A model generated the notes under the pieces. It was not told where the DNA came from. It saw only the letters and a list, made by a program, of their open reading frames with translations, and ran no database searches. The translations under genes and the position numbers were made by a program. DNA of 64,000 nt from an uncultured Bacteroides sp. (GTDB taxonomy: Bacteria; Bacteroidota; Bacteroidia; Bacteroidales; Bacteroidaceae): contig CALADS010000068.1 in the NCBI GenBank assembly GCA_937890825.1, positions 62,001 through 126,000 on the forward strand, written 5' to 3'. This document shows, one piece after another, positions 55,255 to 62,995 of this stretch (position 1 is its first letter; each line of letters starts with the position of its first letter).

Positions 55255-56424
55255 ATGAAAATCAATAAACTATTATTCACTGCTGTAACCGGCTTTGCCG
55301 CATTGCTGGTCGGTTGCCAAGAGTATGATGAAGACAAGCATCATTACGACAACCAGCTTTATATTTCATCTTCTATCTTTACGAAAGAAATTAAATTTAA
55401 AGCGGGCGATGATAAGGTACAAGATGGTTTGTCTGTAGCTATTGCCAAGCCGGAAGCTTATGACATTAAAGTAATTATGGCGCCGGCTCCAGAATTACTG
55501 CCTACTTATCGCATGGCTTACTACGATGAAAATGCCATTTTGCTGCCCGAAGAATACTATTCTATGCCGGAAACTTCTACGGTGATTTCATCGGGTGCTG
55601 TGACCAGTGCCAAACTGCCGATTGAGTTCAACAACATCGGCAACTTGGATAGAAACGAAACGTATGTATTGCCGGTAAGTGTGCAGTCGGCCGACGGTAT
55701 CGGCATTCTGCAGAGTGCCAAGAATTACTACTACGTGTTCCGCGGTGCTTCACTGGTGAATGTGGTTTGTAGCCTTAGCAAGAATAGAGCTTATCCGGAC
55801 TTCAATAACGATGATCGCTTCAATAATCTAACCGAGAATACTATGGAAATATTGTTCAAGGCCAATGCATTCCCTAATCAGTTGAACACTCTGATGGGTA
55901 TTGAACAGCATTACTTGCTTCGTTTGGGTGATGCCGGTGTGCCTTCTAATCAGTTGCAAGTTGCTACCCGTGCTGGTAACTTGACCAGTGCTGATTTGAC
56001 GTTCGAAAGCAACAAATGGTATCATGTGGCTGTAACCTTCAACCGTGGTAATATCAAGGTATACGTGAATGGTGAAGAAAAATATGCAGGTAATGTAAGC
56101 ATGTCTTCAGTTGACTTAGGTGCTAAACATCATAATGAAGATAATGGCGACCGTGTGTTCTGGGTAGGTTATTCTTATTCTTCAGACCGTTTCTTCGACG
56201 GTGTAGTATCTGAAGTCAGAATCTGGAACAAAGAACTGACTGCCGATGAAATCAAGGCTCCAGCTCACTTCTATACGGTAGATCCCGCATCAGACGGACT
56301 GATTTCTTACTGGAAGTTCGACGACGGTGCCGGTCAGACGGTCAAAGATCATACAGCCAACGGTTATGATTTGACCATCGAAAAAGAAGCTACTTGGGTG
56401 CCGGTTTCTTTGCCTGAAAATTAA
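55255..56424 (+). CDS. DUF1735 and LamG-domain lipoprotein, predicted surface glycan-binding protein
   Basis: A 389-residue lipoprotein (lipobox cysteine in LLVGCQEY, about residue 21). The N-terminal half is a DUF1735 domain (about 40-165), the C-terminal half a concanavalin-like LamG domain (about 185-380) with NKWYHVAVTFNRGNIKVYVNGEE and YWKFDDGAGQTVKDHTANGYDLT, both typical of that fold. It lacks obvious enzymatic residues and probably binds glycan at the cell surface beside the GH18 enzyme. Gaps of 9 and 19 bp to its neighbours show one operon. Confidence 0.85.
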   Translation: MKINKLLFTAVTGFAALLVGCQEYDEDKHHYDNQLYISSSIFTKEIKFKAGDDKVQDGLSVAIAKPEAYDIKVIMAPAPELLPTYRMAYYDENAILLPEEYYSMPETSTVISSGAVTSAKLPIEFNNIGNLDRNETYVLPVSVQSADGIGILQSAKNYYYVFRGASLVNVVCSLSKNRAYPDFNNDDRFNNLTENTMEILFKANAFPNQLNTLMGIEQHYLLRLGDAGVPSNQLQVATRAGNLTSADLTFESNKWYHVAVTFNRGNIKVYVNGEEKYAGNVSMSSVDLGAKHHNEDNGDRVFWVGYSYSSDRFFDGVVSEVRIWNKELTADEIKAPAHFYTVDPASDGLISYWKFDDGAGQTVKDHTANGYDLTIEKEATWVPVSLPEN

Positions 56425-56443
56425 TTCTTTAACGATTTAACTT

Positions 56444-57871
56444 ATGAATATGAAAAACAATTTGAAATATACCTTCCTGTCAATGCTGCTGTGTGGCATG
56501 GCGTTTACAGCGTGCGATGACGATGTGACTGTGGGTCAGGAAGTGAATGAATCTCAATATGAAAATGTCACAAAATTGCAGGGACTGCTGGTAGATCAGT
56601 CTACCAATAAGAACAGCTCTGTAATTGAGATGAGAGGCAATGTACACAGCACAGACATATCTTTCCGCTTGTCTAAACTGCCCCAAAAGGGAGTAGATGT
56701 AAAGATTGCGGTAGACGAAGCCTATGCTGCCGAATACAATGCTATTCATAATACTACGTATGAAGTATTTCCCGCTGCCAATGTGAAGATTGCCAACGAC
56801 GGTGTGTTTGTATTGGCTCCCGATGATAAGGCTACACCGAGTATTAAGGTAACGCTGAATGCTTTCGATGGTATGAAGGAAGATAAGACTTACATTGTGC
56901 CCATCACGGCTACTTCTAGCACTGAAGGTGTAAGCTTTACTAAAGAATCTCAACACATGGTGTTGCTGGTTACTGATAGCCGCAACAAGCCCAGCAACTT
57001 CAAAGGCGACGGTGCTGTGACTATGGTGTTGTATTTCGAGGTGAATGATACCAACCCGCTGAACGCATTGGAATTCTTGACTGAAAGCGGTAAATATTAT
57101 TTCGATCACGTAGTGCTCTTTGCTGCCAATATCAACTGGGACCCCGTGAAGAAGCGTGTATACTTGGCCAATAACCCCAACGTACAGTTCTTGCTGGATA
57201 ATAATGAAGAATATCTGCAACCGTTGCGCAGAGCCGGTATGAAAGTGATTCTGAGTATTCTGGGTAACCACGACGAGGCTGGAGTAGCTCAGCTGTCGGA
57301 TATGGGTGCCCGTGAGTTTGCTAAGGAATTGGCTGCTTGCTGCCGTGCTTATAACTTGGATGGTGTAGCATTCGATGATGAATATTCTGATTATCCTGAT
57401 TTGGACAATCCTTGGTTGGCTCGTCATTCAGCGTATGCAGGTTCTCGTCTGATGTATGAGTGTAAGTTGGCTATGCCCGAGAAGATTGTATCTCTTTACA
57501 ACTTGGGAGCTATGTATTCTAATGAACTAGAGATTATTGATGGGGTAGACCCTGGTCAGTATTGTGATTATGCAGTAGCCGACTACGGTGGCGCTGCTAG
57601 CCCAGGTACCGGTATGACATTGAAACAATGCGGAGGTATGTCCATCGAACTTCGTCGCGGTAGCGGTGATTTTAGTGAAGAAACTGCTAGACGTAAAAAA
57701 GAACAAGGATACGGCTATTACATGTTCTTTGCCTTGGATCCTTCTTTGTATGGTATACAAGTAGAGCGCCTTCAATCTGTATGTAAGGGATTGTACAACG
57801 AAGAATTGAAGTATCCTACACATAAATACAAAAAGAACAGTACCGAACGTATTCCGGTCAATGCAGAATAA
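56444..57871 (+). CDS. GH18 endo-beta-N-acetylglucosaminidase with DUF1735 domain
   Basis: A 475-residue lipoprotein (lipobox cysteine in MAFTACDD, about residue 24). A DUF1735 domain (about 45-175) precedes a GH18 barrel (about 190-450). The catalytic strand is DGVAFDDEY (306-314), with Asp311 and the acid/base Glu313 intact. This fits endo-beta-N-acetylglucosaminidases that cut the chitobiose core of N-glycans, as BT3987 does. The locus order supports a mannose-type N-glycan substrate, but specificity is not proven by sequence. A second ATG at 56450 is an alternative start. Confidence 0.88.
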   Translation: MNMKNNLKYTFLSMLLCGMAFTACDDDVTVGQEVNESQYENVTKLQGLLVDQSTNKNSSVIEMRGNVHSTDISFRLSKLPQKGVDVKIAVDEAYAAEYNAIHNTTYEVFPAANVKIANDGVFVLAPDDKATPSIKVTLNAFDGMKEDKTYIVPITATSSTEGVSFTKESQHMVLLVTDSRNKPSNFKGDGAVTMVLYFEVNDTNPLNALEFLTESGKYYFDHVVLFAANINWDPVKKRVYLANNPNVQFLLDNNEEYLQPLRRAGMKVILSILGNHDEAGVAQLSDMGAREFAKELAACCRAYNLDGVAFDDEYSDYPDLDNPWLARHSAYAGSRLMYECKLAMPEKIVSLYNLGAMYSNELEIIDGVDPGQYCDYAVADYGGAASPGTGMTLKQCGGMSIELRRGSGDFSEETARRKKEQGYGYYMFFALDPSLYGIQVERLQSVCKGLYNEELKYPTHKYKKNSTERIPVNAE

Positions 57872-57898
57872 TTAAGTTCAACCAAAGAAAAGTAAAAC

Positions 57899-59392
57899 AT
57901 GAAATTTTTGAAAAACATAATGATGACATTGTTAGCAGCAACCCTTTTCTGGGGTTGCTCTGACGATGATGAGTCAACAACAGAGGCCAATGCCTCTATT
58001 TCGTTGTCAACCGAAGTACTCCAAGCAGAACAAAAAGGGGGTGAAGTAAGTGTAACCGTAACCAGCTCGGCAGATTGGCGGCTGGCTGGTGTGTGCGATT
58101 GGGCTCATCCATCCGCTACTTCCGGTAAAAACGGCGATGTAGTAACCTTTACTGTAGATCCTAACGAAGAAAACGTATACCGTAGCTTTACCTTTAAATT
58201 CTTTACCGGTTCTCAAGTAGCTCCGTTAAAGGTTGAATCTCAAACCGGTTATATGATGAAACTTATTTCTGAAGAATCGGTATCCATGAGCAGAGATAAA
58301 GGTGTTCTTACAGTTAAGTTGAACACCAATATTGAAGAGCCTGTTATTGCGTTTACAGAGGGTGGTGAACAATGGGTAACTTTCTTGAAGCGTGCAGAAT
58401 TTGGCGGTAAAGTATCTATGCAGTTCGAAGTGGCAGCCAATGCTACTTATAAGAACCGTTCTACTAAGATTACACTTTCTAGTCCGTTGGTAGATAATAC
58501 TGTAACGGTAGATCTTTTGCAAAAGCAGACTGACGCCATTACTGTAGAACAGAAATCTATAGTTTATGATTTATCTGCAAGAACTATCTCTTTCGATGTG
58601 AAATATAACGTAGAGCCTGAGGTTTCTGTACTGAAGGGGCAAGAATGGATTACGAATCAGAAATTATCTGAGCCGGTAATTGGGGAAGATGGCTTGTCTA
58701 CTGTAACGATAAGTTATGATTTGAAAGAAGCTACAGTAACTCGTGGTGGTACGATTTATATCAAGCAGAAGAATGGTCCTATTTCTCATGAAATAGCTAT
58801 CACTCAGAAAGATCCTGCAGCTAAACTTGTGGAGATTCCTGATGATAATCTGAGAACAGGTGTTATTAACAGAGGCTGGGCTATTCCGGCAGGGGGTAAC
58901 AATTGTATTGTGGTAGAAGAAGGTTTGAAAGCTACTTCTTTCCAAAATGATTATTATTCCAATCTTAAAGATTTGAAGGGTATTGAAGCATTCCCGAATC
59001 TTACACATCTCTCTTTGGGTAATATAACCCAAATGAAGAAGTTGGATATCTCCGGTTTGCATAAAGTGAAATCGCTTTCTTTCTACACCAATTACAATGT
59101 AGAAGAGTATAATTTAGGCGATAATCCTATAGAAAACTTCTCTTTAGGCTATAATTATTTGTATGTGTCTAAACTTAAGATTGTTACATCTTCTATAGAT
59201 TATCTCAATCTGATGTTGTCTGGCTGGACTACTTCATACGATAATGTAGAATCTATCGACCTTACAGAATGTCCTGCACTGACTAGATTGAATGTAAAAC
59301 GTGGTCCTAAACTAAAGACACTTTACTTGAAGAAAGGTCATGAAATTCCTACATTAGAAAAGAATCCAGAAACTCAAATCGTATACAAATAA
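57899..59392 (+). CDS. BACON-domain lipoprotein with leucine-rich C-terminus
   Basis: A 497-residue lipoprotein (lipobox cysteine in FWGCSDDD, residue 20). Residues about 30-310 form three BACON-type immunoglobulin-like units (marked by SADW and QWVTF-like tryptophan motifs and repeated ITQK/LLQKQ strand ends). Residues about 345-495 look like leucine-rich repeats: LTHLSLGNITQMKKLDISGL, VKSLSFYTNYN, VESIDLTECPALTRLNVK. BACON domains often bind carbohydrate or mucin. As last gene of the operon it is probably an accessory surface binder; no enzyme motif is seen. Confidence 0.8.
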   Translation: MKFLKNIMMTLLAATLFWGCSDDDESTTEANASISLSTEVLQAEQKGGEVSVTVTSSADWRLAGVCDWAHPSATSGKNGDVVTFTVDPNEENVYRSFTFKFFTGSQVAPLKVESQTGYMMKLISEESVSMSRDKGVLTVKLNTNIEEPVIAFTEGGEQWVTFLKRAEFGGKVSMQFEVAANATYKNRSTKITLSSPLVDNTVTVDLLQKQTDAITVEQKSIVYDLSARTISFDVKYNVEPEVSVLKGQEWITNQKLSEPVIGEDGLSTVTISYDLKEATVTRGGTIYIKQKNGPISHEIAITQKDPAAKLVEIPDDNLRTGVINRGWAIPAGGNNCIVVEEGLKATSFQNDYYSNLKDLKGIEAFPNLTHLSLGNITQMKKLDISGLHKVKSLSFYTNYNVEEYNLGDNPIENFSLGYNYLYVSKLKIVTSSIDYLNLMLSGWTTSYDNVESIDLTECPALTRLNVKRGPKLKTLYLKKGHEIPTLEKNPETQIVYK

Positions 59393-59432
59393 TAGGAATT
59401 AGATTTTATACCTGAAGGTATTTCATATATTT

Positions 59433-59475
59433 GGGGGGATTTAGCTATCAATGGCTAAATCCCCCCATTTTTTTG
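59433..59475 (+). terminator. Intrinsic terminator of the glycan operon
   Basis: A perfect 13-bp stem (59433-59445 with 59454-59466), an 8-base loop and a T-run of seven. Confidence 0.92.
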
Positions 59476-59659
59476 TAGAATATCTCTAGTCTTGTAGTTT
59501 GATATTGATTGGTTACTGTTCACCCAGCTGTATCTGTAGTTTTTTTATAAACGCCGCCGTCGTTTATATTTCTCCCTGTAGTTTTTCATTGATGAAACTA
59601 TAGCTTATTTTAGATAAATCATTCTACATAAAATCTATTAAATAACCCGCTACAGAAAT

Positions 59660-59715
59660 GCAGCTATCTGCTATGCCGGTAGCAGCTATCTGCATCGGGC
59701 ATAGCAGATAGCTGC
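59660..59715. repeat. 18-bp perfect inverted repeat
   Basis: Arms at 59660-59677 and 59698-59715 pair perfectly; the 20-base loop contains a third copy of GCAGCTATCTGC. There is no T-run. It stands in a 300-bp stretch without genes between the glycan operon terminator and the Rpn remnant. Confidence 0.85.
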
Positions 59716-59780
59716 TTGGAAAGATGCAGTTTTGATGATTTAGATGATTTTCATTACCTTTGTAGAAACCAATCTGTCAG

Positions 59781-60091
59781 ATGCTTATGAACGACTGTAA
59801 CCAACCTAAGAGCCAGACCATCCGCTTCGACTGGGCCATGAGACGCCTGCTGCGGAACAAAGCCAACTTCTGTGTACTCGAAGGCTTGCTCACCACCTTG
59901 CTGGGCGAGAAAATTGTGATTCAGAAACTGTTGGAAAGTGAAAGCAGTCAAGAGGACTTGAAGAAGACATGAATATAGTTCGTGCCGAAGGGGGTATAGA
60001 AGTAGCTCGTTTTCTGAAATCATCCGGCTCTTCCGTCTAGCTGATTGCAGGAGCTACCGGACTGAGCAGAGAAGAAATAGAGGGTTTATAA
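59781..60091 (+). pseudogene. Rpn/PD-(D/E)XK transposase-like nuclease, internally deleted
   Basis: The first 60 codons (MLMNDCNQPKSQTIRFDWAM and on to LLGEKIVIQKLLESESS) match the N-terminus of the Rpn family of recombination-promoting nucleases, usually about 300 residues. The frame then breaks at 59972, and in another frame the family's C-terminal part appears (EDMNIVRAEGGIEVARFL, an in-frame TAG, then TGLSREEIEGL and stop at 60091). The nuclease core is missing, so this is a decayed copy. A second copy of the tail is at 61529-61561. Confidence 0.75.
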
Positions 60092-60126
60092 GTAATGCTA
60101 CCATAATCAAAACAAAATTGATATAA

Positions 60127-60158
60127 CCCCTGAAAGTTAGACAAAAAACTTTCGGGGG
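60127..60158. repeat. Hairpin resembling an insertion-sequence end
   Basis: CCCCTGAAAGTT (60127-60138) pairs with AACTTTCGGGGG (60147-60158) with one wobble. The sequence is like the ends of IS3-family elements in Bacteroides as I recall them. It may be the footprint of a lost element in this 240-bp gap; nothing else is recognised there. Confidence 0.4.
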
Positions 60159-60330
60159 CATATCATTATATGCTAACAGCATCTTAAACACTTTTTTAAC
60201 GGACTATTATGACAGTTACGGCATAAAATATTTAGGAAAATGTAAAAACATGAGACTGAATGCCAATACTACTTGCAGATAAATTGCCACCAAACACAGA
60301 AGTTAAACACTCAAATATACCATACAGAGA

Positions 60331-61235
60331 TTAAAAAAGATGCCATAAATCCTCATCTTTCCAATCTACAGGGAAGCCCATAGCTGCAATATCTATTGAT
60401 GGAAAATCTGCCAACAAGCCCGAAAGTTGTTCGTTGAAATTATTGTTGGGAGAAACCGAGGAAAGGAAATAGCGGAGCATACACAAGCGATAGTAAATCC
60501 TCTTCTTATCCACTTTTGAAGTGTCAATCCATACTTTTGAAGTTTTTCGTGGCTCTGCTGGATTGAGCATAAAGTCCCTGTTCCAAATTCTTGCATGATG
60601 GCAGCACATATTGCGTAAGTTGGCAAGTACGGTCAACCATGATGTGAAAACCTGTGGCTTCAGACCGAAATAACCGGAAATATGCTTCATCAGATGATTG
60701 CTAGATATATTGGAATAGATATAGTTCAAATTTCCAAAAGACAATACTTCTGTTATCATCCATGCAGGAGGGTATGTTTCAATGAAATTTTGTCGAAAAT
60801 CCTCAATGTAATCTTCTTTGCTCGAAGCCAGTTCCTTTTCTATGAAGACCAGTGTTTGGTTAAACTTATCTGCATTGGCAAAATATTCCGGCTTTGTTAT
60901 CCAATACCTATCATTCAGTTCCTGACATCCGATATTTGCCAGTACACTGCGGATGGCTACTTCTATTTTCTCTATCTCGTTGAAAAGAAGGATACGTAAT
61001 TTCTTATCGAAGCGGTAGAGGGTTAAGATCTGTTCAAAAGTTGTTCCCTCTTTTAGCACCAATTCACTCTTGGGGCTTTTATAGAAAGGGTAAATATATG
61101 CGGATAAGCGATGATAACCGATATTCATCAGATAATTTTCACCCTATTCTCATCTTTCATGAGCATTCCCCTTGATTTCAGTGTCTGAACAATCTGTCCC
61201 GGAGAAGAATATGGTTTGGCAAAACTAGTTTTCAT
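60331..61235 (-). pseudogene. Abi family (AbiD/AbiF-like) HEPN protein, frameshifted
   Basis: The intact 265-residue frame (60331-61128) starts at MNIGYHRLSAY, which in Abi_2 proteins lies about 35 residues inside. The missing start is present upstream in another frame: from ATG 61235, MKTSFAKPYSSPGQIVQTLK and on to KDENRV; restoring one base near 61140 joins it to ENYLMNIGYHRL. The HEPN active motif RNMCCH (R-x4-H) is intact in the long part. Abi proteins abort phage infection, probably as RNases. The promoter is intact, so this is a recent single-base lesion or a sequencing error. Confidence 0.75.
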
Positions 61236-61303
61236 GCAGGTATAATAAAAAAACGACCCGCCGATTTGAGCATTGTGAAGAGGCTTGGCAGGTTCTAATG
61301 CTA

Positions 61304-61335
61304 CAAAGGTAGTAAAACTATTGGAAGTAGCCCAA
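61304..61335 (-). promoter_or_regulatory. Promoter of the Abi gene
   Basis: TTG (61333-61335), a 21-bp spacer and TACCTTTG (61304-61311) on the minus strand, about 70 bp before the ATG at 61235. Confidence 0.55.
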
Positions 61336-61528
61336 TAATCTGTGTATTATTTTCCTAAAACGTAATAAATGATTGTCTGGAATGTATGTTAACTGAATTA
61401 TCCTGTATTAGACGGAATATGAGCCGGATTTTAATGCTATTATCATAAAGGTTAAATAGCGGTGCTAAAATGGTACTAAATCGTAAAATCACTCTTATTA
61501 TATCATTATAAATTACGTAATATCAATC

Positions 61529-61561
61529 GGACTGAGCAGAGAAGAAATAGAGAGTTTATAA
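61529..61561 (+). pseudogene. Second Rpn tail remnant
   Basis: These 33 bases, encoding GLSREEIESL and a stop, repeat 60059-60091 with one change. No other part of the gene is near. It ends directly at the first base of small RNA cassette A. Confidence 0.65.
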
Positions 61562-61565
61562 GGGC

Positions 61566-61631
61566 AAAAAAAAAGGAGTACCGCTGTACTCCAACCTTTG
61601 TTAACCTTAAATCTAATACTATGAAAAACAC
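61566..61631 (-). ncRNA. Small RNA cassette A
   Basis: Read on the minus strand: promoter (61636-61666), then about 65 bases, then an intrinsic terminator GGAGTAC-AGCG-GTACTCC (61575-61592) with nine Ts. The 5' part reads GTTTTTCATAGTATTAG. Three such cassettes occur within 2.4 kb. The reverse strand begins a short frame MKNTVQRYG that has no promoter, so the RNA reading is preferred. Paralogous small RNAs in many copies are known in Bacteroides; whether this is one of the named families needs an Rfam search. Confidence 0.75.
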
Positions 61632-61635
61632 AGTG

Positions 61636-61666
61636 CAAAGGTACGGCTTTTTCGGTTATCTCCAAA
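61636..61666 (-). promoter_or_regulatory. Promoter of small RNA cassette A
   Basis: TTTG (61663-61666), exactly 19 bp, and TACCTTTG (61636-61643): a full consensus match. Confidence 0.75.
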
Positions 61667-61682
61667 TTATTCAAAGAAAATA

Positions 61683-61700
61683 GTATGTTTTATAACATGC
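61683..61700. promoter_or_regulatory. Dyad upstream of cassette A promoter
   Basis: GTATGTT-TTAT-AACATGC, an inverted repeat with one imperfect pair, about 17 bp upstream of the -33 element. The same dyad precedes cassettes B and C. Confidence 0.45.
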
Positions 61701-61743
61701 TTTAATATAGCTGCAGATTCATTAAAGGTTTTAGGCTGTGAAT

Positions 61744-61764
61744 TTATCAGTTATCAGTTATCAG
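61744..61764. repeat. Heptamer tandem repeat TTATCAG, three units
   Basis: Three perfect head-to-tail copies at the downstream edge of direct repeat A; repeat B ends in TTATCA only once. Confidence 0.75.
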
Positions 61765-61915
61765 CCATTTATGGCGTTTTTCCTGAAAGCTTTATATTAT
61801 AAGAATAGGGGTATATAGATGGGTATACTTCAGCCACAGTCTTTGATTTATAGACGAATATACGCATTATTGCCGTTTTCCACCGAATGTTTGGTGGTGT
61901 CTTTCACGTATGGGC

Positions 61916-61981
61916 AAAAAAAAAGGAGTACCGCTGTACTCCAACCTTTGTTAACCTTAAATCTAATACTATGAAAAACAC
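61916..61981 (-). ncRNA. Small RNA cassette B
   Basis: Identical to cassette A throughout the transcribed part, with the terminator at 61925-61942 and promoter at 61986-62016. Located 190 bp ahead of the SPFH gene and read away from it. Confidence 0.75.
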
Positions 61982-61985
61982 AGTG

Positions 61986-62016
61986 CAAAGGTACGGCTTT
62001 TTCGGTTATCTCCAAA
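61986..62016 (-). promoter_or_regulatory. Promoter of small RNA cassette B
   Basis: TTTG (62013-62016), 19 bp, TACCTTTG (61986-61993). Confidence 0.75.
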
Positions 62017-62032
62017 TTATTCAAAGAAAATA

Positions 62033-62050
62033 GCATGTTTTATAACATGC
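62033..62050. promoter_or_regulatory. Dyad upstream of cassette B promoter
   Basis: GCATGTT-TTAT-AACATGC is a perfect inverted repeat of 7 bp per arm. Its conservation in three copies, where flanking bases differ, suggests an operator. Confidence 0.5.
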
Positions 62051-62130
62051 TTTAATATAGTTGCAGATTCATTAATGATTGTAGGCTGTGAATTTATCAC
62101 TATCAAGCAGCTTTTCTAAAAATAATATCT

Positions 62131-62138
62131 TATATTTG
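62131..62138 (+). promoter_or_regulatory. -7 box of the SPFH gene
   Basis: TATATTTG, 32 bp before the ATG at 62171. Confidence 0.55.
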
Positions 62139-62170
62139 GCATTAATTATTTTAAAAAGTAACTGAAGATT

Positions 62171-62983
62171 ATGGGAACTACAGTAAAATCAACTTTGAAA
62201 GTAGGATTATCGGGCATCGTGCTGATTGGTGTGCTGGTATTATTCTTAGCTATGTATTCTATCGAACGGATAGATTCCGGACAGACGGGTATCATTGTGA
62301 ACCTGGCCGGGAGTGAACGCGGAGTGGATGACGCCAAAGTAGAAACGGGCTGGGTGATGTACAACCGCTTTGTGAAGCAGTTGTTCGAATATCCGGCTTT
62401 TGCACAGATTGTAGACTATGAACCGTTTGATATTCAGGATAAGAAGGGTACTATCTTTAAGACCGACCCCACCATTGAGTATTACATAGAACGGGAAAAT
62501 GCCAAGGTGGTGTTTTTGCGCTATAGAAAGACAACCGAAGAGCTGGAAAAATCGGTGATTCTGACCGAGGTGAAGAATGCCTATAAGGATATTGCGGGAT
62601 TATATGAGACAGACTCGTTGATTAATAATCGTCCTGCCTTTGAGAAAGAGGTGGAAAATCTCCTGAAAGAGCGTCTCAGTCTGCGTGGGTTTACCTTTAG
62701 TAATATTCAGTCGTCCGTCAAGCCGAATGATGTGCTGCAGGCAGCTATTGATGCCAAGAATACGGCGGTGCAGAATGCCTTGAAAGTGGAGAATGAGAAG
62801 AAAGCGGCTATTGCTGAAGCCGAAAAGGTGGTGGCGGCTGCCAAAGGTAAGGCAGATGCCAACCGCATTTTGCAGCAATCCATTACACCGGAACTGATTC
62901 AGCTGAAAGCGGTGGAGAAATGGGACGGTAAGCTACCTCTTTCCACCAGTGGTAATACGCTTCCTTTCTTGAAACTTCAATAA
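62171..62983 (+). CDS. SPFH/prohibitin-family membrane protein
   Basis: A 270-residue protein. One N-terminal helix (about 12-30) is followed by an SPFH domain (about 32-190, with the typical IDSGQTGIIVNLAGSERGV and LLKERLSLRGFTFSNIQ) and a charged coiled coil (about 190-235: AIDAKNTAVQNALKVENEKKA and AEAEKVVAAAKGKADANRIL). Prohibitin-like proteins form large rings that organise membranes and regulate proteases such as FtsH. The lipoprotein gene follows after 12 bp. Confidence 0.9.
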   Translation: MGTTVKSTLKVGLSGIVLIGVLVLFLAMYSIERIDSGQTGIIVNLAGSERGVDDAKVETGWVMYNRFVKQLFEYPAFAQIVDYEPFDIQDKKGTIFKTDPTIEYYIERENAKVVFLRYRKTTEELEKSVILTEVKNAYKDIAGLYETDSLINNRPAFEKEVENLLKERLSLRGFTFSNIQSSVKPNDVLQAAIDAKNTAVQNALKVENEKKAAIAEAEKVVAAAKGKADANRILQQSITPELIQLKAVEKWDGKLPLSTSGNTLPFLKLQ

Positions 62984-62995
62984 TCTCTCAGACTC

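Larger units (their letters stand above)
61562..61749. repeat. Direct repeat, copy A (188 bp)
   Basis: Nearly identical to 61912-62099, 350 bp away, with only a handful of base differences. It contains a small RNA cassette and its upstream region. Confidence 0.9.
61912..62099. repeat. Direct repeat, copy B (188 bp)
   Basis: Second copy of 61562-61749. Recombination between the two would remove 350 bp including one small RNA gene. Confidence 0.9.

Noticed and set aside
56480..57427. 315-residue minus-strand open frame
   Set aside because: Antisense to the GH18 gene, whose catalytic motif is intact on the plus strand.
61621..61690. Short peptide gene beginning MKNTVQRYG on the plus strand of the cassettes
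   Set aside because: No plus-strand promoter precedes it and a terminator hairpin for the other strand does; the conserved promoter and T-run both face the minus strand.
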